From: an uncultured Candidatus Saccharibacteria bacterium
Lineage (GTDB): Bacteria; Patescibacteriota; Saccharimonadia; Saccharimonadales; Saccharimonadaceae
Length of the DNA: 64,000 nt
Assembly (NCBI GenBank): GCA_938039975.1
Contig: CALHTM010000013.1
Span: forward strand, 1 to 64,000
Reading direction: 5' to 3'
The notes under the pieces are model-generated. The model was not told the DNA's origin. It did no database searches and saw nothing but the letters and a program-made list of their open reading frames with translations. A program made the translations under genes and the position numbers. This document shows positions 40,704 through 49,414 of the stretch, in pieces (position 1 is the first letter of the stretch; each line of letters begins with the position of its first letter).

Positions 40704-41945
40704 CTAATATTTGGTTATAGCTTGTTGGTAGAGTTTTACGTAAGCAGTAGCGGTAGCTTCGGGCGAAAGCTCTTTGAAGACGCTTTTGGTACCAGCAGAC
40801 AGTTTCTTGCGGTAAGTGGAACTGGCTAATTTTTTCATACCTTGCGCCAAACTCTCTTCATCTGGTCGTACCAATAAGCTATTTATGCCGTTATGGAGCC
40901 CAACGTCCAATCGATCGTCGCAATATAGAACCGGCAATCCCATCACTAACGATTCAGGAATAACGATTGGCTGGTTATCAAAACGGTAAGATGCTAGTAC
41001 AAAAACATCGGAATCTCGAAGCAATTGAACAATTTGTTTGCGATCGCCAACATGCCCGGCAAAAGTAATATTGGGCGTATCAGCAGCCAGGCGAATGAGA
41101 TTCTTGCGTTCTGCACCATCGCCAACAACCAGCAGTTCGCTATTCGGTATGGCAGCACGCTGGAAGGCTTTGATGACGCAATCTAGGCGCTTTTCTTTGA
41201 CTAGGCGGCTAATGCTGATGAATCGCACAGTCTTGTTGCTGCGCTGCCGCTGCGCGGCACGAGCGTACTCCTCAAAGGTACGGTTATAGCCAGTAGGTAT
41301 AATGGCGCTGAGTGATACTTCTCCGCTAGCGGCCGCGTGAATGTAATTGGTCATATAGTGCGACGGTGTGGTTGACGCATCGACAACATTAGCAATAATA
41401 GCTTGAGTACGCCAGTCAAAGCGACCAATACGGCTTTCGGCAGCTAGCAGCGCAGTAGATTTAGGTTTAGCGTGTTTTTGCGGTCGCCGCTTATGGATTG
41501 CTGCTACATTTAACGCGTATAACCTAAAGCCAATGCTAGCAAAAAATGTCGGTATCGGTACGGTGTGCGATCCGGCGATATTGGTATGAAAAGTGTGAAT
41601 GTGCGGTATATGTTGCTGGCGAGCGATTTTGGCGGCTAGCAGCAAGGCTCCAGTGTCTGTTTGGCTATGAATAAGGTCGAAGCGGTGTTGCTGGCTGATA
41701 ATTTTTGCTGCACGATTGGTTGCACATAATATCCGCGTGTGTATTGGCAGGCCTGGCAGACGGAAAGATTTGATGGGAATGGTTTTTGCTTGCTTTGGCG
41801 CCTCTAGGCTGGCGTGCGGCGCGAGAAGCGTGACCTTATGGCCCAGACACGTTAGTTCCTCGATTTGCGTTTGGACAGACCGGCTGACGCCGCTTGACGA
41901 TGGAAACTTGTCGTCAATAATTAGCGCTACAGAAAGAGATTTCAT
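40704..41945 (-). CDS. GT4 glycosyltransferase
   Basis: 413 residues. LIIDDKFPSSSGVSRSVQTQIEELTCLGH at the start, HTFHTNIAGSHTVP near 118, ISRLVKEKRLDCVIKAF near 248 and VIPESLVMGLPVLYCDD near 338 show the GT-B fold, with an Asp/Glu donor motif slightly diverged (PIVIPESLV in place of EGFGLVALEA). TATAAT six bases before the ATG (leaderless). Divergent from the alpha/beta hydrolase; closest in style to the GT at 42851. A basic insert near 160 is unusual. Confidence 0.88.
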   Translation of the reverse strand: MKSLSVALIIDDKFPSSSGVSRSVQTQIEELTCLGHKVTLLAPHASLEAPKQAKTIPIKSFRLPGLPIHTRILCATNRAAKIISQQHRFDLIHSQTDTGALLLAAKIARQQHIPHIHTFHTNIAGSHTVPIPTFFASIGFRLYALNVAAIHKRRPQKHAKPKSTALLAAESRIGRFDWRTQAIIANVVDASTTPSHYMTNYIHAAASGEVSLSAIIPTGYNRTFEEYARAAQRQRSNKTVRFISISRLVKEKRLDCVIKAFQRAAIPNSELLVVGDGAERKNLIRLAADTPNITFAGHVGDRKQIVQLLRDSDVFVLASYRFDNQPIVIPESLVMGLPVLYCDDRLDVGLHNGINSLLVRPDEESLAQGMKKLASSTYRKKLSAGTKSVFKELSPEATATAYVKLYQQAITKY

Positions 41946-41989
41946 AAATGTATTATAGCAAGAGACTATAAAGTAGTATAATTGTTATC

Positions 41990-42814
41990 ATGGATGAAAT
42001 TCCAACATTAAAGCAAATTTACGAAAAACTCGGCTGCCAAGAAAAGACGGCTGGCGGAGTTTGCTGGTTTGAGTGTAATACTAGCGCTGATAAAGCGGTA
42101 ATACTTTTTCACGGCGTGACTGGCGGCAAGATCGATATGGTGCCGTTAGCCGAGCGGTACGTCAATTTTGGCTATGCGGTGTACGCGATAGATTTACCAG
42201 GGCATGGCGGGTCGGTGCAACCGCCGCTGAACACTTACGATGATTTAGCTGATTGGCTTGTGGAAGACTTGGCGCGGCTCGGCCGGACGCCGGATTTGAT
42301 TGTCAGCAACTCGTATTCTTCATCAATAGTTTATCATGCGCTGCGTACCGAAAAAATCCCGAAAAATACCAAAGTCATTATGGCTTGCCCGACGCCAGAT
42401 CAATCGCGGTTAGCTGATACCTTGCAGGTGCTTTCTAGCTATTTGCCCGAAAAGATTACCTGGGAAGCCTACAACTGCATGCTTGGACAGAAGATTCGGA
42501 TGGCATGCGTTCTGAAGACCAAGCGCCAGCATGCCTGGCAATGGCTTGGCGAGTCTGAAAAATACAAAAAGTCCACTACGACGCTTAAAAAATCTAATGC
42601 ATTGACGACACTGCTATATCAGAAAAATCCTTATATTGAGGGCGTACCTAGCGATTATGATATAACTATTATAATTGGCGGCGAAGACAATATTATTACT
42701 CCAAAAACGCAGGGTATTATGAAGGATTTGCTGCCGACAGCGAAGTTTATAATTGATCCGGCTGCCGGCCATATCTTGCAGTTTGAAGCGGTAGACTCAT
42801 ATCCTGACGTTTAG
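41990..42814 (+). CDS. alpha/beta hydrolase (serine aminopeptidase/lipase-like)
   Basis: 274 residues. VILFHGVTGGKIDM (oxyanion loop near 38), YAIDLPGHGGS, and the C-terminal GGEDNIITPKT (acid) and AGHILQFE (His). The nucleophile elbow reads VSNSYSSS instead of G-x-S-x-G, with Asn and Ser flanking. The active Ser is probably the one in NSY. Leaderless (TATAAT seven bases before ATG). Between two GT4 genes it may act on lipids or glycolipids; this is inference. Confidence 0.78.
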   Translation: MDEIPTLKQIYEKLGCQEKTAGGVCWFECNTSADKAVILFHGVTGGKIDMVPLAERYVNFGYAVYAIDLPGHGGSVQPPLNTYDDLADWLVEDLARLGRTPDLIVSNSYSSSIVYHALRTEKIPKNTKVIMACPTPDQSRLADTLQVLSSYLPEKITWEAYNCMLGQKIRMACVLKTKRQHAWQWLGESEKYKKSTTTLKKSNALTTLLYQKNPYIEGVPSDYDITIIIGGEDNIITPKTQGIMKDLLPTAKFIIDPAAGHILQFEAVDSYPDV

Positions 42815-42850
42815 CGTAGTTAGCGCGCCATGGTATAATAGGAATTAGTT

Positions 42851-44113
42851 ATGAGAATCGCTTTTTTTATTGACGATTACCTGCCCTCAGTCCATGGCGT
42901 GGCAACATCGACTTTGAATTATAAGCAGGCTTTGGAGTCGCTTGGGCATGAGGTTTTCGTGGTAGCGCCAAAATGCGAAGGCTATGAAGACCACGACGAT
43001 CACGTCATTCGCTTGCCGTCAGCCAAGAATTATGTTTTTGATAAGCGTGAAATGGCGGTTATTTACCCTGGCCTAGCCAGGAAACTCGATGAATACCAGT
43101 TTGATATCGTGCATAGCCAAATGCAATTTTATATGGGCGTACTGGCACACAGCGTGGCTAAGCGGCAGAATGTACCGCATGTGACGACTATTCACACACT
43201 TTATGTTGAATTAGTTAATGATTATCCGTTTATGGTGACTTCCGGCTTGATTGCGGCGACAGCGGCGTTTCCGGTAGTGCTGCGAACAAGGCCGATTTTG
43301 CCGAAAGCCTCGCGCGAGCAGTTGCGCTCAATGAGCAAAAGCACTATCAAAGATATCATGTCGCGCCAGGGCTGGCGGCTGATGGCGGCGTTTGCTAATA
43401 AGTGTGATGCCTGCATTGCGCCGTCGAAACACCTCGAGCGGATGCTAATCGAAGATGGCGGCTTGACGGTGCCATGCTACGTTTTCCCGAACGGTATCGA
43501 CACCAAGCGCTATAAAAAAGCGTCGGCGGCTGATTCGCCAATTGAAAAGCGTCCGGGTGAAAAGTTTATCATTTCGGTGGCGCGGCTAAGTCCAGAGAAG
43601 CGCCAGCGGACGTTGATTGAGGCTATGCCGCACATTCGCAGCAAAAAAGTCAAGCTGGTCTTGGTTGGCGGCGGCCCGTATGAAGAGGAACTTAGGCAGC
43701 GCGTTGAGGAGTTGGGCGTCGGCGATCGAGTAATTTTCGCTGGTATGCGTTCGGGCGACGAGGTGGCGGCGATGCTCAAGCAGGCTGATGTATTCTCGCT
43801 GGCGTCGTATCATTTTGATAACCAGCCAATGACTTTCCTAGAGGCGGCGGCTAGCGGTTTGCCGATTGTTTACTGCGACGAACGGATGACCGAGGCTTTG
43901 ACCGAACGCAACGCTGTCTTGACTGATGGTATTGAGGGCGAAGATTTCGCAAAAGTATTTAATGATTTGTTTGCGCACCCAGAGAAAATCGAGGAGTTGT
44001 CGCGCGGCGCGTTGAGCGTTGCCAAGAAGTTTGATTCGACGGCGATGGCCAAAAAGATGGTTGAATTATACGAAAGTTTAATTTCATCACATCAAGTACT
44101 TGAAGAAGAATAG
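42851..44113 (+). CDS. GT4 glycosyltransferase, diacylglycerol glycosyltransferase-like
   Basis: 420 residues. FFIDDYLPSVHGVATSTLNYKQAL at the N-terminus, HSQMQFYMGVLAHSVAK and TTIHTLYVELVNDYP are typical of the MgdA/PimA-like lipid glycosyltransferases. SVARLSPEKRQRTLIEAM and NQPMTFLEAAASGLPIVYCDE mark the donor side. A membrane-associating hydrophobic segment lies near 128-145. AGGAA precedes the ATG. Likely glycosylates a membrane lipid. Confidence 0.88.
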   Translation: MRIAFFIDDYLPSVHGVATSTLNYKQALESLGHEVFVVAPKCEGYEDHDDHVIRLPSAKNYVFDKREMAVIYPGLARKLDEYQFDIVHSQMQFYMGVLAHSVAKRQNVPHVTTIHTLYVELVNDYPFMVTSGLIAATAAFPVVLRTRPILPKASREQLRSMSKSTIKDIMSRQGWRLMAAFANKCDACIAPSKHLERMLIEDGGLTVPCYVFPNGIDTKRYKKASAADSPIEKRPGEKFIISVARLSPEKRQRTLIEAMPHIRSKKVKLVLVGGGPYEEELRQRVEELGVGDRVIFAGMRSGDEVAAMLKQADVFSLASYHFDNQPMTFLEAAASGLPIVYCDERMTEALTERNAVLTDGIEGEDFAKVFNDLFAHPEKIEELSRGALSVAKKFDSTAMAKKMVELYESLISSHQVLEEE

Positions 44114-44152
44114 TGGCGGTTCAGGGCGTGAGACTCGGTGTATTCGGCGCAG

Positions 44153-44638
44153 CTAAAATTTGCGCAAAATGCGGCTGTGTTCGCGTTCTAGATCGCGCTG
44201 TTTGATAGCTTGGCGTTTGTCGTAGCGTTTCTTGCCCTTGCCTAGAGCGATGACTAATTTGATGTAGCGTCCGCTAGTGAGCAGCTTGGTTGGAACGATA
44301 GTGAAGCCTTCTTTTTTGCGAGCAGCTAATTGATCGATTTGGCGGTGGCTGGCTAGCAATTTGCGTGCACTGGTGTCGACAGTGCGCGTATTTGGCGTGC
44401 CGCGTTCGTTCTGCCGCAAGCTGAAACTAGCGTTGTTGAGCCACAGCTCGCCGCCGCGTATCGTGACATACGAGCCTTTGAGTTGGACATGACCTTCCCT
44501 GGCGGCTCGCACTTCAAGCCCGGTTAAACTTAGGCCTGCTACGATTTCATCGCCAAGCTCATAATCAAACCGCGCTCGCCGGTTAACGATCGTTTGCATA
44601 GCTAGCTTTTTTGCCTTAGCGCTAGATTTCTTAGACAT
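44153..44638 (-). CDS. smpB: SsrA-binding protein SmpB
   Basis: 161 residues with VNRRARFDYELGDEIVAGLSLTGLEV (OB fold start), SYVTIRGGELWLNNASFS and the basic tail RYDKRQAIKQRDLEREHSRILR. It binds tmRNA and enters the decoding centre to rescue stalled ribosomes. The tmRNA gene is not visible in this window. TATAAT six bases before the ATG, leaderless. Confidence 0.95.
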   Translation of the reverse strand: MSKKSSAKAKKLAMQTIVNRRARFDYELGDEIVAGLSLTGLEVRAAREGHVQLKGSYVTIRGGELWLNNASFSLRQNERGTPNTRTVDTSARKLLASHRQIDQLAARKKEGFTIVPTKLLTSGRYIKLVIALGKGKKRYDKRQAIKQRDLEREHSRILRKF

Positions 44639-44732
44639 ATGTTAATTATAACAGGTTTAAGACTTATATTATACAACGTTTATGATTAAAATACAATAGT
44701 GCTCGGGGTTGCTCTCTGTTACAATAGAATGA

Positions 44733-46463
44733 ATGATAGCTGATGTTCATATTACCGATAAAAGTTTTGGCGATAAGCAGTTGATGAGCGACGTTAAATT
44801 TAGCGTCAATGACGGCGAGAAAGTTGGGCTGATTGGTCGCAATGGCGTTGGCAAATCGACGCTATTTGGCATGTTGGCGGGGACGGATAGCGACTACAGA
44901 GGATCGGCTGTTTTTCGGCGCGGCAGCACGATTGTAGCGACAGCGCAGGAACACCATAGTTTGGGCGATATCACAGTACTAGAATATATCTTGCGCGGGC
45001 TGCCGGAATATGCGCGGCTGCGGCACATTTTGACGACTTATCCGGCAACGATGGGTAGCGATATGCGCAAGATCGAGGAGTACAGCCAGGCGTTGGAGCG
45101 CTTTGGACAGAAGGATTTTTACCGCGTTGAAGAACTGGTGGCTGAGGAATTAAAAAATTTCCAGATGGAAGGTTTTGGCGAGCGCCAATTGGCGGCTTTG
45201 AGCGGCGGACAGAAACGCCTGGTCGAGGTGGTGAAAATCATGCATGCGCAAGCGGATCTAGCATTGATTGACGAGCCAACTAATCATATGGATTATATTG
45301 CCAAGAAGCAGTTTATCGATTGGATGAAAAACGCCCGCCAAGCGATGTTGATCATCACTCATGACCGCGATGTGCTGGCAGAGGTTGATCGAATTGTTGA
45401 GCTGCGCGATGGCGCATCAGTGAGTTATCGCGGCAATTATGATGATTATTTGCGCCAAAATGCTTCAGCGACAGGCAATGCCATGCAGGATTATGAGCAA
45501 ACCGAACGGCGGATTGCTAATTTGCGAGACAAAGTTCTGCAATTTCGCCGCCTAAAGGAGAAAGCCCGCGATCCTGGCACGATTGCGCAATTCAAGCGGC
45601 GCGAGAACCAAGCGGCGGCCGAGCTAGAGAAGCTGGAGAAAATCGACAAGCCGACCTTTTGGATTGATCGCGAGAATGTGGCGCAACTGAATTATAAAGT
45701 AGCTGATCGCTATCAGAAATTCAAAGCTCGCAATATTCGTTTGGATGTACAGGACGGATCTATGCGGTCGCAGCGCAAGCTTGTCGAAGCTCGCGATTTG
45801 GCGCTAGGCTTCGATGAGCGGATTTTGTTTGAAGGCATTAATATCGATTTGCGCGAAGGCGAAGCTATTGAACTGCGCGGTCGCAATGGTGCTGGCAAGA
45901 CGACGTTGATCCGAGCGTTGATGGCAAACGAGCCATCTAGCGCTGCTTCCTCTGGCCGGCTTCGTAAAACGGCTCAAGTCCCGCCCCAGCTAGCTCAGGC
46001 TTTGATTAAGAATACTGCTCAATCTGCCCCAATCGTTTACGCGGGCTCTTTATATCTCGATCCGCACATTCGCGTTGGTATTTACGAGCAAGAGATAGCG
46101 GCGACTTATCTGAACTTACCGCTGGCGCGAGCGATTGAGCAGATGTATCTCGATCGCGGGCTGAAAATTAATGATACCAAAATCCGCCAGCTGATGGGCG
46201 ATTACCTTTTTGTTGAGAGCGACGGCGCGGTGCCCTTGGCTAGCTTGAGCGGCGGGCAAAAAGCTCGGTTTCAGCTCATTAGCATGCTAGCAAATGAGCC
46301 GCAATTGCTCATTCTAGACGAGCCGACCAACCACCTGGATTTGCCTTCAATTGAGGAACTGGAAGCGGCGCTCGAGCGCTACGCTGGCGCAATTTTGTAT
46401 GTTAGCCACGACGATTATTTTCGGCGCAAAATTGGCGGTTCGGTTGTTCAGATTGGCAGTTAG
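44733..46463 (+). CDS. ABC-F family ATPase
   Basis: 576 residues with two ABC domains: GRNGVGKSTLFG (Walker A, near 36), LSGGQKRLVEV (signature, near 158), LIDEPTNHMD (Walker B); then GRNGAGKTTLIRA (near 389), LSGGQKARFQL and LILDEPTNHLD, joined by a charged interdomain linker (about 250-330). ABC-F proteins bind the ribosome E site and adjust translation or protect against antibiotics. No membrane parts. Leaderless (TACAAT seven bases before ATG). Confidence 0.92.
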   Translation: MIADVHITDKSFGDKQLMSDVKFSVNDGEKVGLIGRNGVGKSTLFGMLAGTDSDYRGSAVFRRGSTIVATAQEHHSLGDITVLEYILRGLPEYARLRHILTTYPATMGSDMRKIEEYSQALERFGQKDFYRVEELVAEELKNFQMEGFGERQLAALSGGQKRLVEVVKIMHAQADLALIDEPTNHMDYIAKKQFIDWMKNARQAMLIITHDRDVLAEVDRIVELRDGASVSYRGNYDDYLRQNASATGNAMQDYEQTERRIANLRDKVLQFRRLKEKARDPGTIAQFKRRENQAAAELEKLEKIDKPTFWIDRENVAQLNYKVADRYQKFKARNIRLDVQDGSMRSQRKLVEARDLALGFDERILFEGINIDLREGEAIELRGRNGAGKTTLIRALMANEPSSAASSGRLRKTAQVPPQLAQALIKNTAQSAPIVYAGSLYLDPHIRVGIYEQEIAATYLNLPLARAIEQMYLDRGLKINDTKIRQLMGDYLFVESDGAVPLASLSGGQKARFQLISMLANEPQLLILDEPTNHLDLPSIEELEAALERYAGAILYVSHDDYFRRKIGGSVVQIGS

Positions 46464-46535
46464 CGGATTGCTTTTCCTGAACGCGCTCTTGTTTTGGTAC
46501 GGCACGTATCAGGGCTAGAATGTATTTACGTAAAA

Positions 46536-47309
46536 TTAATTTGAATAATCGCCGCCCGTAACATTGAAGTACTCTTCGAGAGTTTTAATCTCGCGCTTTT
46601 TCATGTCTTGAGCGGTTTCGCGGCCGACGTAACGCCAGTGCCAAGACTCGACGACATAGCCGGTGATATTTTTGGCGTTGTCAGGATAGCGCTGGATGAA
46701 ACCGTACTCGGCGGCGTGCTCGGCCAGCCACTTGTATGTCGGCGTAGTGGCGAAGCACTGCAGGACGCAATTGTCAGCCTTGAGGTCGACAGCTAAGCCA
46801 GTTTGATGCTCGCTGCAACCTGGCCGGGCGCTAGCGGAGTCGGCTTCTTTTTGGTTGCTGTGTTTGACCCAATAATTATAAGTTTCGACTTGGTCGTTGT
46901 AAGATCGGTAGCCGCTAGTCGAGGCTAACGGCATTTTTGCTTGCGCAGCAGCGGCTTTCATGGCATTGTATTGGGCAGCGGCCTCTTTGCGCAAGGATAT
47001 CCCCTTTTCGATAGGCGCCAAATCATTCGGCTGCCAAGTTTTTGGCTCGAAGCAGTGCTTTTTGTTAATAACAATGATCGTGCTGCTGTAGTCTTTTAAG
47101 ACTTTCTTGCGGAGGGCGGCTTTTTCGGCCCAGGCTTTTTGCTGGGCGGCAGCGAGCTTGTCGGCGGTTTCCTGCTCTTTGGCTCTGATGTCTTTAGCGG
47201 TTTTGTAATAATCTAGCCCAGTGAAGGTAGCTAGACCTAATATCGCTGAAAAAGCTAGCGTAATCACAAGCACGCTAAACTTATGCTTATTCAAAAATTC
47301 ACCCTTCAT
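46536..47309 (-). CDS. VanY-type D-Ala-D-Ala carboxypeptidase (M15B)
   Basis: 257 residues: membrane anchor (VLVITLAFSAILGLATFTGL, about 13-32), coiled linker to about 75, then the peptidase domain with GYRSYNDQV, SEHQTGLAVDL (zinc His and Asp) and ESWHWRY (catalytic Glu, zinc His). It trims the terminal D-Ala from peptidoglycan stem peptides outside the membrane. It differs from the VanX-like protein at 18702, which is cytoplasmic. It could act on the organism's own wall or the host's. Confidence 0.9.
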   Translation of the reverse strand: MKGEFLNKHKFSVLVITLAFSAILGLATFTGLDYYKTAKDIRAKEQETADKLAAAQQKAWAEKAALRKKVLKDYSSTIIVINKKHCFEPKTWQPNDLAPIEKGISLRKEAAAQYNAMKAAAAQAKMPLASTSGYRSYNDQVETYNYWVKHSNQKEADSASARPGCSEHQTGLAVDLKADNCVLQCFATTPTYKWLAEHAAEYGFIQRYPDNAKNITGYVVESWHWRYVGRETAQDMKKREIKTLEEYFNVTGGDYSN

Positions 47310-47557
47310 AATTTATAATTCTATTCTACCACAACTAAGCGTCAGCGGTATAGAAAATCTTTGCAAGTTGATTGGTTAAAGCCGTGATGATGGTCGAGTA
47401 GTATCAATGATGCTGCGTCTATGATTTCCTATAGCAACACCGCCGCCAGCAAAAGCTAAAGCGACGAGCGTATATACAACTTTGGTGATAAACATAGCAT
47501 CGTAATAATTATTGCGCAGCGCAAAATACCATCCTAATCCAGCAAGTATGAGGCAAA

Positions 47558-47593
47558 CAAAAACCCGCGCCACGGGTTCACCATGACGCGGGT
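47558..47593 (-). terminator. terminator of tRNA-Pro
   Basis: ACCCGCG/CGCGGGT stem followed on the minus strand by TTTTTGTTTG. Confidence 0.75.
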
Positions 47594-47609
47594 TTGAGTA
47601 CGGGTTCAA

Positions 47610-47686
47610 TGGTCGGGGTGACTGGATTTGAACCAGCGACCTCACCGTCCCGAACGGTGCGCGCTACCAAGCTGCGCCACACCCCG
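47610..47686 (-). tRNA. tRNA-Pro (anticodon CGG)
   Basis: 77 bases with CCA, acceptor CGGGGTG/CACCCCG, anticodon loop TTCGGGA, T-arm GGTTCAAATCC. TATAAT box lies about 11 bases upstream on the minus strand. Confidence 0.95.
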
Positions 47687-47734
47687 ACACTTAGCCTATT
47701 ATATCCTAGGCGCCGGAGTGTGTAAACTATTTAG

Positions 47735-48160
47735 TTAGTCAACAACTTCTACGCCCATGCTGCGAGCGGTGCCAGCAACTACCTTGACGGCGCCATCTAA
47801 GTCAATAGCGTTGAGTTGATCCATCTTGATTTTGGCGATTTCTTCTAGCTGGGCGCGAGTGATTTTACCGACTTTATCAACGTGCGGCTTGCCGCTGCCC
47901 TTTTGGATGCCGATAGCACTGCGGATCATGTCGTCGACTGGCTGGCCCAAGCAGTTCCAGGTGAAAGTGCGGTCTTCGTAGACTTGAATGTGTACGATGA
48001 CATCTTTGCCCATCATGCCTTTGGTGGCTTCGTTGAATGGATTAATAAAGTCCATCATGTTCAAGCCCCACTGGCCAAGTGTTGAACCAACCGGAGGTCC
48101 AGCAGTCGCTCGGCCGGCCGGAATACGTAACTTCAAGTTACCAATAATTTTCTTTGCCAT
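47735..48160 (-). CDS. rplK: 50S ribosomal protein uL11
   Basis: 141 residues: LRIPAGRATAGPPVGSTLGQWGLN (N-terminal proline-rich switch region), FNEATK, and the C-terminal rRNA-binding domain GKITRAQLEEIAKIKMDQLNA with GTARSMGVEV. It binds 23S rRNA at the GTPase centre. AAAGGA before the ATG. It follows nusG, as in the usual secE-nusG-rplK order, but rplA is not in the remaining downstream sequence before tRNA-Pro, so the common rplK-rplA pairing is broken here. Confidence 0.97.
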   Translation of the reverse strand: MAKKIIGNLKLRIPAGRATAGPPVGSTLGQWGLNMMDFINPFNEATKGMMGKDVIVHIQVYEDRTFTWNCLGQPVDDMIRSAIGIQKGSGKPHVDKVGKITRAQLEEIAKIKMDQLNAIDLDGAVKVVAGTARSMGVEVVD

Positions 48161-48214
48161 AATTTTCCTTTACTAAATATATTGAGAAGCTGATATTTAG
48201 TGCGTAACTGCTAT

Positions 48215-48243
48215 AGTATAGTGTATTTTACGAGATTACGCAA
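48215..48243 (-). promoter_or_regulatory. promoter of rplK
   Basis: Minus-strand TTGCGT (48243-48238), 17-base spacer, TATACT (48220-48215), within the 158-base gap after nusG. Confidence 0.55.
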
Positions 48244-48318
48244 GCTAAAGTTCGGCGAGTTGTACGGTTTTGCAGGACGTCAAACTCTCTTGCTGTGATA
48301 AGAATTTTGCTTAGCAGC

Positions 48319-48867
48319 CTAGACTTTTTTGACTTGCAAAGCATCGAGCTCGACTGGCGTGTCGCGGCCGAACATGCTGACCATGATTTTGAGAGTGCCT
48401 TTGGCTGAGTCGATTTCGCTGACAGTGCCGTCGAATCCCTTGAACGGTCCGTCGATGATGTTGACCACCTCGCCTTCCGTGAAGTCGATTTGGTGTTTTG
48501 GATCTTCGACGTTCATGCGCTTTTTAATTTTGGTAATTTCTGCTTCGGAAACTGGAGTTGGCGATGTGCCGCTACCGACAAAGCCAGTAACGCCTGGCGT
48601 GTTGCGGACGATATACCAGGTTTCGTCGGTTAATTTCATCTCGACCAAGACATAACCCTGAAAGATGATGGCGTTGATGATTTTGCGCTTGCCATTCTTG
48701 ATTTGGACTTGCTTTTCTTTCGGCACAATGGCGTCAAAAATTTTATCAGCCATGTCGATAGTTTGAGCGCGCTGGCGGATGCTTTCAGCGACTTTTTCCT
48801 CGTAGCCGCTGTAAGTATGGATGGCATACCATTGCCGCGAGCTGTCATAACGATTTGATTTTGCCAT
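48319..48867 (-). CDS. nusG: transcription termination/antitermination protein NusG
   Basis: 182 residues. NGN domain (WYAIHTYSGYEEKVAESI... to GYVLVEMKLTDETWYIVRNTPGVTGFVG) and KOW domain (EGEVVNIIDGPFKGFDGTVSEID) are both present. It binds RNA polymerase and, through KOW, S10 or Rho. AAAGGA before the ATG; 10 bases after secE. Confidence 0.96.
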   Translation of the reverse strand: MAKSNRYDSSRQWYAIHTYSGYEEKVAESIRQRAQTIDMADKIFDAIVPKEKQVQIKNGKRKIINAIIFQGYVLVEMKLTDETWYIVRNTPGVTGFVGSGTSPTPVSEAEITKIKKRMNVEDPKHQIDFTEGEVVNIIDGPFKGFDGTVSEIDSAKGTLKIMVSMFGRDTPVELDALQVKKV

Positions 48868-48877
48868 AAGATCCTTT

Positions 48878-49306
48878 CTACTTTGTTCCCATGATTAGTT
48901 TGAATAGCCAAGCGAAGCCGTAATCTAACAAGATAATAACCAGAAACAGCGCTGCGGTGAAAACGATCAGCGCGCCGACCATACCCCAGGTCGAACGGCG
49001 ATCTGGCCAGCGGACTTGTTTGATTTCCTGCCAGGCGCCGCGGAAATAACCAGTGATGGCGCTGAGCGGATTGCGGCGGCTTTTTGAGTTTTTTGATTTG
49101 TTGGTTTTGCTGGCGGTTTTGGTTTTGGCGCCAGACGGCCTAGCAGTCTTGGCGTTAGATTTCTCGGCTTGTGTGCGGCCAGCTAATTCTTTGGCGGTCG
49201 CCAGGATGCTCGGCTTCTTTGGCTTTGCAGCTTTGTCGCCAGCAGTAATGCGAGTGATGTGGTTTTGTGATTTTTGCTTTGATTTACCTTTTGCGGATTT
49301 TGCCAC
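48878..49306 (-). CDS. secE: preprotein translocase subunit SecE with extended N-terminus
   Basis: 142 residues from a GTG at 49306 behind GGGAGG. The first 75 residues are Lys/Ala/Ser-rich and probably disordered; the SecE part is at the end, with YFRGAWQEIKQVRWPDRRSTWGMV and one membrane helix (GALIVFTAALFLVIILLDYGFAWLF). It clamps SecY in the translocon. The long basic N-terminal extension is unusual against the 60-residue minimal SecE. Confidence 0.9.
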   Translation of the reverse strand: MAKSAKGKSKQKSQNHITRITAGDKAAKPKKPSILATAKELAGRTQAEKSNAKTARPSGAKTKTASKTNKSKNSKSRRNPLSAITGYFRGAWQEIKQVRWPDRRSTWGMVGALIVFTAALFLVIILLDYGFAWLFKLIMGTK

Positions 49307-49326
49307 GATAGTGTTTCCTCCCAAAT

Positions 49327-49356
49327 TAAATAGCCTGGTATGTCCCAGACTGTCAA
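49327..49356 (-). promoter_or_regulatory. promoter of secE-nusG
   Basis: Minus-strand TTGACA (49356-49351), 18-base spacer, TATTTA (49332-49327), then GGGAGG. Confidence 0.65.
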
Positions 49357-49414
49357 GTTGATTATACGACTGCCGAGCGAAAATAGCAAGCGATTTCGCG
49401 TATTTTCTAAAGCG

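Noticed and set aside
47376..47645. 89-codon frame running out of tRNA-Pro with two hydrophobic stretches
   Set aside because: Its first third is the tRNA and the terminator read as protein, and no start codon with a ribosome site or -10 box lies after the terminator. A short membrane peptide starting inside cannot be excluded.
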